This document shows, piece by piece, positions 13,001-22,584 of a stretch of 64,000 nucleotides of DNA. This DNA comes from Phoronis australis. Lineage: Eukaryota > Phoronida > Phoronidae. The stretch covers positions 1,301,540 to 1,365,539 of the forward strand of contig NMRA01000034.1 in the NCBI GenBank assembly GCA_002633005.1, written 5' to 3'. The notes beneath the pieces are model-generated. The model made no database searches and had not been told where the DNA came from. It saw nothing but the letters and a program-made list of their open reading frames with translations. A program made the position numbers and the translations under genes. The number at the start of each line of letters is the position of its first letter. Position 1 is the stretch's first letter.

Positions 13001-15346
13001 GAAGGGTTCCAGGTTCAAGCACTAATTGCATGTGAAGAAAATTTTCATCCATTATGCCATGATTGTACCGGGTACCTGAACTCACTCTTCTGAGCACACC
13101 GTAACTCCTGAAGATGACCGTAGAAATTAGCGATGAAACTTTTTGCCAATGCAAACAGGCTAGAGATTGGTGTAAATAGACCAAGAGATTTGTTAGACTT
13201 GGGTCTTGCTACGTCACCACCTCAAAAATGGTTTTAGGAAGTCAAAAACATAATTTATTTAAATTAACCTCTTCAGTGAAGCTCCAACCCCTACAGTTAA
13301 AGATCAGAGGTATCTTGAGCCAAGCACTTTGCCACTGTGCTTTGAAGAATACATGAAGCGAGATGTAGTAATAACAAAACTTGACTTTCAAGTCATTTAC
13401 AAATTTTTTATAACACGGGTTGAATTAATATGGGAATAATCTAAAGAGATTTCAACAATGCTTTAAAACATGTTTCCCTTTATGGTGCTCTGTGAAATCT
13501 AACGATCTTCATGTCTAACATCAATGGAACACTAACCTATATGGTTATTAAAAGAATTTCATAAATTATCACTTCAAGCAGTTCTAGTTGTTATTGTTCT
13601 GATTTTTTCTTTTTCTTAATGTTTACCCAGGTTAAGGCTCACGGATGGCTGTCATCGAAACACAATATGGCAATGTCAATTGATCGGGAAATGTGGGAGA
13701 ATGTCAAACAGTGTTCAAAGGTAGGTTCAACTTAATAGTGTATTCTCTCCAGATTTCAACCACTTAATTAATAATTAAATTTTAAAATTGGTCCGTAATT
13801 TTGAAATATCGGTGATCGTGATGTCCTAGTGTTTGTCTTGTTCGCAACGAATTTTCATAAAATTTGGCATGTAGGCATCTGTTATTGAGATGACACTATC
13901 CTGCTGTTTTCGGATGGATTTGAATTATTTTGCGACACCTAGTGGCCATTTTCACTGTGTTTGAGTTTTTTGACATCGGCCTGTCTATCATCCAAACTGC
14001 TCTTAGGATGAATTAGAAATTTCGCATGTATGTTCTTACTATGAAGAGGACTGCTGACGATGATTTTCCGATGACGTTGATTACTGTGGCACCCACCAGT
14101 GGCCGTTTTGTTTTGTTTTGCGTCCATGGCTGTATCTCATAAACACTGCAAAATCTTAACTAAATTATCAAGTGTACTTATGTGAAGTCAACAACGGACG
14201 ACGATGACTTTCGGTGTGCCCCCTAGTGGCAATTTTAGTTTTTTACATTTACCCCAGTCTGTATCTTGAAAGGTCCTCAATGGATTTTCATAAAATTTGG
14301 AATATAGGCATCTATTGGTGAGATGATGCTATTCTTTTGTTTTCAGATGGATTTGAGATATTTTTTGCCACCTAGTGGCCATTTTCGTCATCGAGACTGT
14401 TTTTTGGCATCCACTCCTCTATCAGCCAAACCATTCTAAGGATGAATTTGAAAATTGGCTACTATTTTCTCAATGTGAAGAAGATGGTTGAGGATGACAA
14501 CTTGGACTATGGTGGCGCCTCCTAGTGGCAGTTTTGTTTTGTTTTGTTTCATGCTCATAGCTGAATCTTCTAAACCCATTGCTGAATCTTTAGTATGTGT
14601 ATTTATATGAAGTTAACAACAGACGATGACGACTTTCAGACGGATCCGATGAACGCTGTGCCCCCTAGTGGCAATTTCGTGCTTTTTCCCTTTCTGTGAA
14701 GTTCCTTGACAGATTTTTTTATGAAAATAATTTCAAACTGTTAAATAGCTCTCTATTAAAGAAACAATGGCATGTTCCCGGTTTTGGATGCTGGATTCAA
14801 CATAATTTGCATCATCTAGTGGCTATTTTTATGATTCAGATAAACAACCCTAGAAGCACACAGTTTGTGGTGCATTTGTGGGTGCATTTCAATGTGATGC
14901 TCCGCGTTGTTCTTGTTTATCTGTTGGAAAATGAAAAAGAATTGCATTTACCGTTTATTTACCCAGTAATTTATTCTGTGTGTGGGTTTGGGTGTGTGTG
15001 TGTGTGTGTGTGCGTGTGCCCGTGTTTGTTGGTACATACTTGAGTGTTCTCCATGGATTTCAAATTGCCAGTTTGAAAAAGGGCACCAATTATGCTGTCT
15101 TTCTTCCAGGTATTCTGTGATTTTGATGACTACAACTGGGATTGGTCTCTCCAGCACATCAGTGCCAAGTGTCTAAAGAATAGTCTTCGAGTAATGGTGG
15201 TCTCATCACCAAGAGTGTTCCACATGGGAGAATGGTAAGATGTTCAACCATCAGGTTGGGGAAAATCTTATAGTAAGCAGTAGGAGACCTTATGCACCCA
15301 CATATTTTCATGTGTGGGTGCATTCTGCGCCATNGTGTGTGGGTTT

Positions 15347-15377
<31 letters not shown>

Positions 15378-16416
15378 CCCGTGTTTGTTGGTACATACTT
15401 GAGTGTTCTCCACGGATTTCAAATTGCCAGTTTGAAAAAGGGCACCAATTATGCTGTCTTTCTTCCAGGTATTCTGTGATTTTGATGACTACAACTGGGA
15501 TTGGTCTCTCCAGCACATCAGTGCCAAGTGTCTAAAGAATAGTCTTCGAGTAATGGTGGTCTCATCACCAAGAGTGTTCCACATGGGAGAATGGTAAGAT
15601 GTTCAACCATCAGGTTGGGGAAAATCTTATAGTAAGCAGTAGGAGACCTTATGCACCCACATATTTTCATGTGTGGGTGCATTCTGCGCCATCTAATGGT
15701 CATTTTTGTGATACTAAAAACAGCATAGAAGCACACCATTTGCTGTGGTGTCATGGGTGCATTTCAGCACTCTGCGTTACTTTAGTTTATTTACTGAATA
15801 ATTGACCCCCATCTGTAAGAGGGTATTGCGTTACTTCAGTCAGTTTGCTCACTGCATGCTTGATGCCAGTCACGTGAGATTGTGAAAGGTATCCTGTAGG
15901 ATATTTCAATATTTGAGCTGCGAATTTGATCAAGTCATTTTTGTTACTCAGTGGACATGTGAATAAACCATGCACATGGTCTGCATCAGTGTCGTCATCC
16001 TTTAGTCCAGTGTTTAAGCTGGCAAATTTTCAAGAAACAAATTGCCCAATATTACAGCTTCAGACCAATCAGCCAGTCAACCAATGGGCCATCAGACCAG
16101 TTGTAAGTCTGGTGACAAGTATGTAGCTAATGATAAGCACTAGAATTTGCATTTGACAGTTCTTAATTGCAAACCATGTTTTATTGTTTTCAGCGGTGTT
16201 CACCACAAGGGTAAAAATTGCGATCCAGCACCCTTGCATGATACCATCACTAAAGTGTTGAAGGACAATAAACATCGTTTATTTCCATCAAGAATCTCTC
16301 TTGATGGTAGTTCTGTATCTGTGAATCGAGTCTATAAACCCAATGGAGGTTGGGGAGATATTAGGGATAGGGAGTTATGTAAAAGTTTTATAAGTGATAC
16401 CAAACAGAAGAGGTAG
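3575..16416 (+). CDS. MGAT2: MGAT2, alpha-1,6-mannosyl-glycoprotein 2-beta-N-acetylglucosaminyltransferase, 8 exons
   Basis: Golgi enzyme that transfers GlcNAc in beta-1,2 linkage to the alpha-1,6 mannose arm, the committed step from hybrid to complex N-glycans. Exons: 3575-4099, 5600-5697, 6456-6555, 8355-8485, 10790-10862, 13631-13720, 15110-15234 and 16194-16416. All introns are GT-AG and their phases (0, 2, 0, 2, 0, 0, 2) agree across every junction, giving 454 residues, close to the roughly 450 usual for the family. The protein has a short basic tail, one type II membrane anchor (about residues 10-31), a stem with N-glycosylation sequons, then the GT16 catalytic domain. That domain carries the EEDHY metal site (residues 263-267), DDYNWDW (345-351), FHMGEC (376-381) and NGGWGDIRDRELCKS near the C-terminus. 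The start is the first ATG before the anchor. A second copy of exon 7 (15469-15593) probably comes from assembly. Introns are loaded with repeats. Confidence 0.95.
4759..5567. mobile_element. non-autonomous DNA transposon (MITE-like) in MGAT2 intron 1
   Basis: The left end ACCTTATTCACGCAGTTGCC (from 4759) is inverted at the right end (GGCAACTGCGTGAATAAGGT, to 5566). Homology continues inward through AAAATGG/CCATTTT and the GCCTCTTTTA region for about 60 bp. TATAG stands on both sides (4754-4758 and 5568-5572), a plausible target-site duplication. There is no transposase frame. A second inverted-repeat element sits inside it. The right end lies only about 30 bp before MGAT2 exon 2. Confidence 0.65.
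4892..5508. mobile_element. inner MITE nested within the 4759-5567 element
   Basis: TACCGGGGTTTTCCGTAGAT (4892 on) is inverted as ATCTACGGAAAACCCCGGTA ending at 5508. The outermost TA may be a TA target duplication, as in Tc1/mariner-like MITEs. Subterminal copies of AATAAACGCCCAGG occur near both ends. It has no coding capacity. Confidence 0.65.
5600..5697 (+). CDS. MGAT2: MGAT2 exon 2 (residues 176-208)
   Basis: Acceptor TTTGTCAG at 5592-5599, donor GTAAGTAG at 5698. Encodes VMQIFYPYSMQLYPKEFPG and EDPQDCPRNMNKDE, a typical MGAT2 segment. 98 nt, leaving phase 2; the split codon is completed as Glu by exon 3. Confidence 0.95.
6456..6555 (+). CDS. MGAT2: MGAT2 exon 3 (residues 208-241)
   Basis: Acceptor CCCAACAG before 6456, donor GTGCTC at 6556. 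Contains HYREAKFVQTKHHWFWK, the strongly conserved MGAT2 block. 100 nt, entering in phase 2 and leaving in phase 0. Open sequence running past the donor to about 6726 is intron read-through. Confidence 0.95.
6940..7310 (+). mobile_element. Penelope-like element 3' fragment (GIY-YIG domain tail and 3' UTR)
   Basis: The + strand frame reads SNSHLNIHLQSS, then FNDFAIIDQSVTT, LKIREALHISWCKPNLNRQL and a stop. This is the characteristic C-terminal part of the GIY-YIG endonuclease region in Penelope-like elements (F.ILD...LKI.EALHI..+P.LN.Q). It is followed, as usual in these elements, by TTCTGAGGATGG...ACCGAAACATGTCA (7259-7301). The GIY-YIG core and reverse transcriptase are absent, so this is a 5'-truncated dead copy in MGAT2 intron 3. 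Confidence 0.7.
7311..8354. other. rest of MGAT2 intron 3, nothing coding
   Basis: No recognisable element. At 8025-8049 there is a perfect palindrome of two 12-bp arms around one base (AAACTCTGTGGT-A-ACCACAGAGTTT). It is notable only as a compact hairpin. Confidence 0.4.
8355..8485 (+). CDS. MGAT2: MGAT2 exon 4 (residues 242-285), metal-binding site
   Basis: Acceptor TGTCCTCAG before 8355, donor GTACGT at 8486. Encodes IHRVFDELPITRNFTG and PVILLEEDHYVAPDFVHII. The EED at 263-265 is the family's equivalent of the DXD motif that holds Mn2+ and UDP-GlcNAc. Leaves phase 2. Confidence 0.95.
8540..10640 (+). repeat. higher-order repeat array 1 with CTCF-like motif in each monomer (MGAT2 intron 4)
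   Basis: Diverged monomers of roughly 130-160 bp, nearly all ending in a variant of GTGCCCCCTAGTGGCAATTT. Motif cores lie near 8560, 8750, 9066, 9213, 9350, 9513, 9640, 9905, 10040, 10183, 10316 and 10570; two monomers have lost it. Three monomer types recur in fixed order. Type 3 has a GGCAGATGTATTCCTATGGA block then GACGAGTTTC. Type 1 has AAACAGGTTTCT then a CATTTT-GGATGGATTTG block. Type 2 has AGGATCATTGTGAAAATTGG then CTGATGA. The order 3-1-2 repeats about four to five times with a period of about 390-460 bp. The array ends after a type 1 monomer with a tail containing AGAAGCACACCATTTGTG. Confidence 0.8.
10790..10862 (+). CDS. MGAT2: MGAT2 exon 5 (residues 285-309)
   Basis: Acceptor GCTTTTTAG before 10790, donor GTAAGA at 10863. 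Encodes LCPECNIFTLGTYDKS then PSFENSDK, matching the CPEC...LGTY segment of MGAT2. 73 nt; enters in phase 2, leaves in phase 0. It lies about 150 bp after the end of repeat array 1. Confidence 0.93.
10863..13630. other. MGAT2 intron 5 with scattered degenerate repeat monomers
   Basis: Isolated, more decayed members of the intron 4/6 repeat family occur near 10985-11200, 12245-12360, 12650-12780 and 12830-12970; the last has CCCTCTAGTGGCCG. At 12979-13030 AGTGGTAGACTG and GGTTCCAGGTTCAAGC are spaced like the A and B boxes of a tRNA-derived SINE, but this is weak. No coding sequence is supported. Confidence 0.45.
13631..13720 (+). CDS. MGAT2: MGAT2 exon 6 (residues 310-339)
   Basis: Acceptor TTTACCCAG before 13631, donor GTAGGT at 13721. 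90 nt, phase 0 at both ends. Encodes VKAHGWLSSKHNMAMSIDRE and MWENVKQCSK. The KHNM block is conserved in MGAT2. Confidence 0.93.
13840..14905 (+). repeat. higher-order repeat array 2 with CTCF-like motifs (MGAT2 intron 6)
   Basis: Same family as 8540-10640, in the same orientation and monomer order: 1-2-3-1-2-3-1. Motif cores are near 13941, 14096, 14224, 14379, 14520, 14668 and 14820, so the monomer spacing is 128-155 bp and the trimer period 424-444 bp. TGCCCCCTAGTGGCA is exact at 14217-14231 and 14659-14673. The array ends after a type 1 monomer in the same tail (AGAAGCACACAGTTTGTG, GGGTGCATTTCAA) as array 1. Confidence 0.8.
14978..15333. repeat. direct duplication, left copy (contains exon 7)
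   Basis: Begins with a GT microsatellite and ends in CTGCGCCAT immediately before the single n at 15334. The same sequence recurs at 15335-15692 with one substitution seen (CTCCATGG versus CTCCACGG) and a 2-bp length change in the GT tract. Boundaries coinciding with the n point to overlapping contig ends that were not merged. Confidence 0.85.
15110..15234 (+). CDS. MGAT2: MGAT2 exon 7 (residues 340-381)
   Basis: Acceptor TTCTTCCAG before 15110, donor GTAAGA at 15235. Encodes VFCDFDDYNWDWSLQHISAK then CLKNSLRVMVVSSPRVFHMG. DDYNWDW carries the proposed catalytic acid region, and the His in FHMGE corresponds to a metal ligand in the family. 125 nt, entering in phase 0 and leaving in phase 2. 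Confidence 0.93.
15335..15692. repeat. direct duplication, right copy (second exon 7 copy)
   Basis: Second copy of 14978-15333. It contains an intact duplicate of exon 7 at 15469-15593 with the same splice sites. Because exon 7 is 125 nt, splicing both copies in tandem would shift the frame before exon 8. Only one copy belongs in the gene model. Confidence 0.85.
15469..15593 (+). CDS. MGAT2: duplicate copy of MGAT2 exon 7, probable assembly artefact
   Basis: Same protein sequence, acceptor and donor as 15110-15234. It joins exon 8 equally well, so either copy could be the true one. If the duplication is real it would have to be mutually exclusive splicing. Its position exactly beyond a single-n join makes an unmerged allele or contig end more likely. 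Confidence 0.6.
15693..16193. repeat. orphan tail of the MGAT2 repeat element, then intron 7
   Basis: The sequence from about 15683 (GCGCCATCTAATGGTCATTT) through AGAAGCACACCATTTGCTG to GGGTGCATTTCAGCACTCTG (about 15780) matches the terminal type 1 motif and tail of arrays 1 and 2. It gives a third copy of that 3' end. The rest of the intron to the acceptor TTTTCAG at 16193 shows nothing recognisable. Confidence 0.55.
16194..16416 (+). CDS. MGAT2: MGAT2 exon 8 (residues 381-454, stop)
   Basis: Acceptor GTTTTCAG before 16194. The first base completes Cys381 (TG+C). Encodes GVHHKGKNCDPAPLHDTI and, near the end, KPNGGWGDIRDRELCKSF, the MGAT2 C-terminal signature. TAG at 16414-16416. A weak ATTAAA at about 16703 could serve polyadenylation. 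Confidence 0.95.
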
Positions 16417-18354
16417 CAGCACTGAGCTGCGTCGTCAAAACAAGTGGTCGCTGTTGTGAGTGGTCTAAGGAATTCTTGGTAAATTCTGTGCTGTACATTA
16501 CCATGATTGAGAATGATACCATATGTTGCCAATTCTGACAACTGTGTCAGAGTTTTAATTGAAAGGGATTCATCGCTGGCTCTTGAAATTATCTTGAGTG
16601 TTAGCATTTCTGTTATACTAAGTTGTATCAACTTTGTGATGTTGTTGTACTGTATTTTGTAAAGTTTAACTCTCATGCGTAGCCCAGTGATTATGCACCC
16701 ACATTAAATTGTATAATTATGTTGGTATGTAGTTGTCATCATGCTGTCCAGTCACCCAGTTGTCTGCTGGATGTCTCAAAAACACCTGTGTGGATCTTTT
16801 GGAGGGAAGAGCATTTCTGAATGATATCTAGAGAAATGCTTTGATGACACTTCCCACATATGCATGGGAATGCAATCGAGTTTTGGGCATATTAGGCTAC
16901 TGCAGCATATCCTAGTGGCTGTTTGGTCCTGTCCATTTGTCTGTGTGATGTCTGAAAAAGCCTGGAGTTAGTTTGATGGAATTTAGCAGAAGCTCTCATG
17001 GCGCCAAAATGACACACCCCCGGGTATGCGTGCCTTTTGAGTGTGTGTCATTTCTGTATAGTTTATCCAAAAAGTTAGTGAGGAATTTTTATAAAAATTT
17101 AGGTTAGATATGGAGCAAGCACTGGTCGTCCATACAGTTTTTGGCATGATCCTTGTAGTCAGTGTTCTTGTGCTGCAACCCTTATTAAACAACGTGCACG
17201 GGCGCGTCCATGTTGCTTTTCATCGCCACCAAGTAAGAGTTCTAATAATGATAATGTTCCTCAGATCTGGAAACCACCCTTCAATCCGCAAAAATGTGAA
17301 CACTTTGTGAACGCAATTGTTAGTTTTCTAAAAATGCACCACTCTGTGTGTTCTAGTTTAGGAACTCCTAGTGTTCAAGTTGGACTGAACTTTACAATGC
17401 CAGGTGTTCAAATTTGAACACATTCTGACTATTCCAGCTACACCTTATGATCAAATTGTCTGCTTGTACCTCATTTGAAGCTGATAAGCATGCCTAGAAA
17501 CAGTATTCTGTTAGCGATTCACTGTGGTGCTTTGTGGTGCTCTTGTCTTGTAAACGTTCATTTTGTTCAGTTATTACTCAATTTCAATATGAATCACCAA
17601 TTGCTGTTGCCTATGGTGTTATTTGAAAATGCAGTGTCACTGTCATTTTGAAGACCATAGCAACTACAAATTGTGACTAATGTGGTGTCAGTAATTGCTT
17701 TTTTAGTTTTGTTTAAGATCAATCACTAAATTTTCAAAGCACTTTTTAAAGTTTTGAGCATCTTCAGATCAAACAGCAGTGCAGTAAGGATGCCATCCCA
17801 ATCTTAGGAGGGATGTTGCCATTCAAGCACTAATCGAGTCACGTACCCACTTATGACATCTTGAAAATATACCGCCTCCACTATAAACCATGGTGCCGTC
17901 ATGCACACACACACAGAGTAGAGTACTGTAAACGCCAATGTGTTCCATCACCTGATGTTCCCAACAACGTTTAGTACCATCGTTTTCACGAAAAACACTT
18001 TGGTGCCCAAAGATTGGAAATGTTGTTCCTGTGCATCGCATGGCTGACGTGGGAGAACAACACCTGACGAATGATTAACATGTACCAAGTACAACAGTTA
18101 TAACTTTATTGGCAGGATAATAGCTTGATTTTTGGGTACACATATCAGACATATATCGGTAATCATGTAAATGTTGACTTTCTGGGTGAGGTGTCATCAA
18201 ATTACGAGGAATATACAGATTAAGGTAGAAAATGATGTTTGTTATTTAATTTAATTTAAATAAAGTCATCCTCATGTATGATGTCATTGTTATTTTCATT
18301 GCACCTAAAACAATTATGTCTCAACGTTGCAGAATTCAGGTTAACAGTTGAAGT
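16417..18354. other. MGAT2 3' flank, no gene seen
   Basis: Probable 3' UTR then intergenic DNA. A decayed monomer of the MGAT2 repeat family lies near 16790-16925 (ATATCCTAGTGGCTGTTT). Other short open frames have no homology I recognise. Confidence 0.4.
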
Positions 18355-19095
18355 ATAATGAGACACGAGTATAACTGAGACATGAGTATAACTAAGACAC
18401 GAGTATAACAGAGACATGAGTATAACTGAGACACGAGTATAACAGACACGAGTATAACAGAGACACGAGTATAACTGAGACACGAGTGTAACTGAGACAT
18501 GAGTGTAACTGAGACACGAGTGTAACTGAGAAACGAGTGTNNNNNNNNNNNNNNNNNNNNNNNNNNNNNNNNNNNNNNNNNNNNNNNNNNNNNNNNNNNN
18601 NNNNNNNNNNNNNNNNNNNNNNNNNNNNNNNNNNNNNNNNNNNNNNNNNNNNNNNNNNNNNNNNNNNNNNNNNNNNNNNNNNNNNNNNNNNNNNNNNNNN
18701 NNNNNNNNNNNNNNNNNNNNNNNNNNNNNNNNNNNNNNNNNNNNNNNNNNNNNNNNNNNNNNNNNNNNNNNNNNNNNNNNNNNNNNNNNNNNNNNNNNNN
18801 NNNNNNNNNNNNNNNNNNNNNNNNNNNNNNNNNNNNNNNNNNNNNNNNNNNNNNNNNNNTAACTGAGACACGAGTGTAACTGAGACACGAGTGTAACTGA
18901 GACACGAGTGTAACAGAGAAACGAGTATAACTGAGACACGAGTATATCGGAGACACGAGTATAACCGAGACACGAGTATAACAGAGACACGAGTATAACT
19001 GAAACACGAGTATAACAGAGACACGAGTATAACTGAGAAGCGAGTATAACTGAGACACGAGTATAACTGAGACACGAGTGTAACTGAGACAATAT
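18355..19095. repeat. 17-bp minisatellite interrupted by a 319-base gap
   Basis: Tandem units of GAGACACGAGTATAACT, with GTGTAACT variants and a few indels, on both sides of the n run at 18541-18859. Since 17 is not a multiple of 3 and the unit has no stop on the - strand, all three - frames stay open. Those frames are not a gene. True array length is unknown because of the gap. Confidence 0.92.
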
Positions 19096-19774
19096 TATAA
19101 CTGAGATATCATCCAAGTCAACTAGCAATTTATTTGTTTATGTTGGCTTCTATATCTAGTTTGCAGTTGCTTAACAGATTCTCTAAACAAATTTATTTTA
19201 AGCCAGAACGCCCAGAACTTGATTAGGCGTATTTAACCACAATTGTGCTGTAACATTCGTCGAGCAGTTCTCTGGCCTCGTTCTAGCGCCATTATTTTGT
19301 CTTGTGTTGTTTGTTGGTGTGTTATTATAGAGATTTCCGCGAAATTTCACTGCTAAGCCGTGGGCTGCAACTGCGGTTGCAGAAAGAGAAATATCCGTGG
19401 ATGCGATATTTTATGACATGATTCCGGGAAGCAGCTGTAAAACGAGACCTGATGTAACAACGCGTTTTCCATCATCTAGGACAAAGGAAATTTCTATCCA
19501 GGACCGTCCTTAACCTGTTCTAATTTTGCCATGAAGCCTACACACATTCAACCAGAGGGATTATTAAAATAAAGAGCCACGTAAACAGAGTGACAAGGGG
19601 GCCATCTAACGGCCAACGTTAAACATTCTGAAGGAAAATGACGTTGTCAACTAAATATTGCAATAATCAAGTATCTCTGTTTCGAACTGAGGAAAATATG
19701 GGCTGGAGCTATTAAAGCAGGTTTTGTCCTCCACAGATTGCTACGAGTTGAGTTGTATCTCTTGCTCTCATAAA
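19096..19774. other. intergenic, nothing recognised
   Basis: No supported exon or repeat structure. Confidence 0.35.
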
Positions 19775-22553
19775 ACCCATACCAAATTAAATAGGCCTTC
19801 CTGCAAACACTTGCCGCAAGCTTGCCGCAAAGTTGCGGCAAGCTTGCTGCAAAAGTTTCTGCAAACCAGCCGCAAACACGTAGAATCAACTCTGACTAAA
19901 GAGTGGATGCAAATTTCCTGCAACCCAGCCGCAAACATTGCCGCATGCTTGCCGCAAACATGCAGCAAACTTTTACCATGCAAATGAAGTTTGCCGCAAG
20001 CTTGCAGCAAACATCTCTATGTCCTTATATGGAACAGTTCCTGCAACCCAGCCGCACACATTGCTGCAAGCTTGCCGCGAACATCTCAATGTTCTTATAT
20101 GGAACAGTTCCTGCAACCCAGCCGAACACATTGCTGCAAGCTTACCGCAATCATCTTCATGGAGTTTGTAGAAGTTTCTACGAACCACCAGAAAAAATAT
20201 TGCTGCAAGACTACAACATACATGTATTTGAATTGTGGCACGAATAATTTAATGCAGAAATGCCCTTGACAAATACATAATTTTTATTGCATGCCCGCTT
20301 GTTAAAACAAGAAAATACACAATCATCTGCACACTGGATTTAACATGATAATTTTCAATCTGATGTATAACGACTAGAAATGAAAACAAAATCAAATGAC
20401 AATGAATAACAGAAACTATAAAAGTGTCTACAGTGGCAATTAGTAATAATACTTGTATTACAATCAAAATTGTATCTAGAGAGAACAACTTGAATGTATG
20501 AAAGCTTTAGTTACAATATACTGAGATGCTTTATTCTTAACGCACGACAAAATCTATAATAATTGCAACAATGATATTATTTACCTGACTAAACTAACAA
20601 CAACACAGAGCGTTGAAATGCATCCAACGGTGTGTTTATTAGCATTGAAAATGGCGCAAAATATGTCGAATGCCTGTGGAGAAAACCATGAAATTTGACT
20701 TTCCCCGTGGAAAGGCATGCTTAGAACAGCATGTCGAGCATATTTAAGCATTTTATTTTAAATTACCTCATTACTTGTCAACTGAAAAAAATCACTCTTA
20801 ACAATTATAAACATATTTATTTTTCCCATGTTCATCTAAAATACTTGAAAACTGTCCAATACTTCATCGATTACTATTTTTGCTTCCCAGTATGGTTTCA
20901 TGATAGATCAGTCTACTGAATGGGCTATCATTGAACTTGTAGGCCTATGTTGAAATTTGCAATATTTCGACTATAGCGATATCATCCAATAACATCATTC
21001 ATTTATCTAAGACATCAAACATGAATTATACCTTTCCATTTTAAAATATTACCATGGTGTTGAAAAGAACAACTACAGAGGTTATCCAGTTGTAACCATA
21101 CTAGTGGACATTCTAAACACATTCTACTCCAGACTAATCTGTATTACCGCAATCAGTGGTGTTCCATAGGGATCATATGGGATGATCGCTCGTGTTTTCT
21201 TCCATGTTTGTTCTAACCAACCTTGAGATGCTGTACATGCCATCTGTTCCGGTGTTTTCAACTTAAACTTGTTGCCGCATAACCTCTGCATTGTGTCTTT
21301 TGCTCTTCTGCTCATGTATGAACAAACAGTTGAACTTGTGTTCAATAGTTTGACTGCAGACTGAGAACTGGTGTATGACTGAAGGTGATGGCAGTTAAAA
21401 CACCTACCAGTAGTTAAATATGCAATATGCTAATCTTATTTTGTGCCCAATAGTTACCATGCATTAAACCAAAATAAAAATTTGTTGTTCCTATAGTGAT
21501 TCAAACAGTCAGAGAGCGATGTGAAAATTGACACAAACTTAAGTTTTACAGTCTCAATTAAGTGATTATTTTGAAGGACTGGTTACATGAAACTTGACAA
21601 TGTTTTGGAAACTAGTTGATTCTGGTCTCAATCCCAGTTAACTCATTTGAAATCTGTGCTGTACTTTTCCCTAACCATTATATCCTCCAATTTGGCTGAA
21701 TCAGTAAGAAAAACAAGTTCCTTTTGTTTGTAATACCAAAACTACTGATTCATGAATGAAGTCTAAGTAATTTTACTTAACAATCACATCAACATAAATA
21801 CAATATTAAATTCAAAACTCACATCCATACAGTTCTTCAGTTATCCATGTATAGTCTAGGCTGTACCAAAACCGTTTGAATTTGGTTCAAATGAAAGCTA
21901 TAGGTCACTTCCCAGGCATGTAACCTTGACAACCACATGCTTTCCTTGATAACAGTCCCACCAGATCAACATGTGGCTGGGCTAGCATAATTTAAATAAA
22001 CAATCAACAGCCCTAGAGGCATTAAACATTAATGTATTCCAAGAAAACCGTCCTAGCAGTTCAACATGTAGCTGGGCTAGTATGATTAAAATAAACAATA
22101 ACTATAGAAGCATAAGACAATAATATAAGGACACTAGTGAAATTAAATTTCTTATTTTTCATACATAATGTGCAGTACCACAAGAATCCCGAGTCATATC
22201 CAAATCCATACCATAGCTGCTGACAGACAATATTTTGAAAAATTGTGGGTCTTCACAACAATGCTAAATGTCCTTGAAAAATCAAAATGAGTTATTTTTG
22301 GCAATCATTTTTGTCCGAAATAGACAATTTTACTGTAGCTACAGTGGCTGCTACCACCTGATTATGAGATAATTTCAAACGTTGGAAAAGTACAAATCGC
22401 TCTAAATGCTAATACTTGCACATTTGGTGAAATTGGATCATATATTTGTTTATGGTTTGTATTGATATTTATTATGCTTGTTTACACAACATGCAGGTAA
22501 CACTGCCTTTGTTGTTTTAAAGCAATTGCATTTAATATTTTTCTGTTCTGACT

Positions 22554-22584
<31 letters not shown>

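Noticed and set aside
12979-13040. tRNA gene or tRNA-derived SINE
   Set aside because: A- and B-box-like words are present but no cloverleaf can be folded by eye and the ends are undefined.
15110-15593. Tandem exon 7 pair as genuine mutually exclusive exons
   Set aside because: Copies begin and end at a single n, as in two other places in the window; artefact is simpler. Kept as a checkable finding.
18256-19128. Long - strand frames reading SQLYSCLSYTRVSV repeats
   Set aside because: 17-bp minisatellite plus a run of n; no unique sequence or domain.
19647-20269. Overlapping frames rich in AASLPQ/KLAANI on both strands
   Set aside because: Products of the repeated GCCGCAAGCTTGC units; no consistent gene structure.
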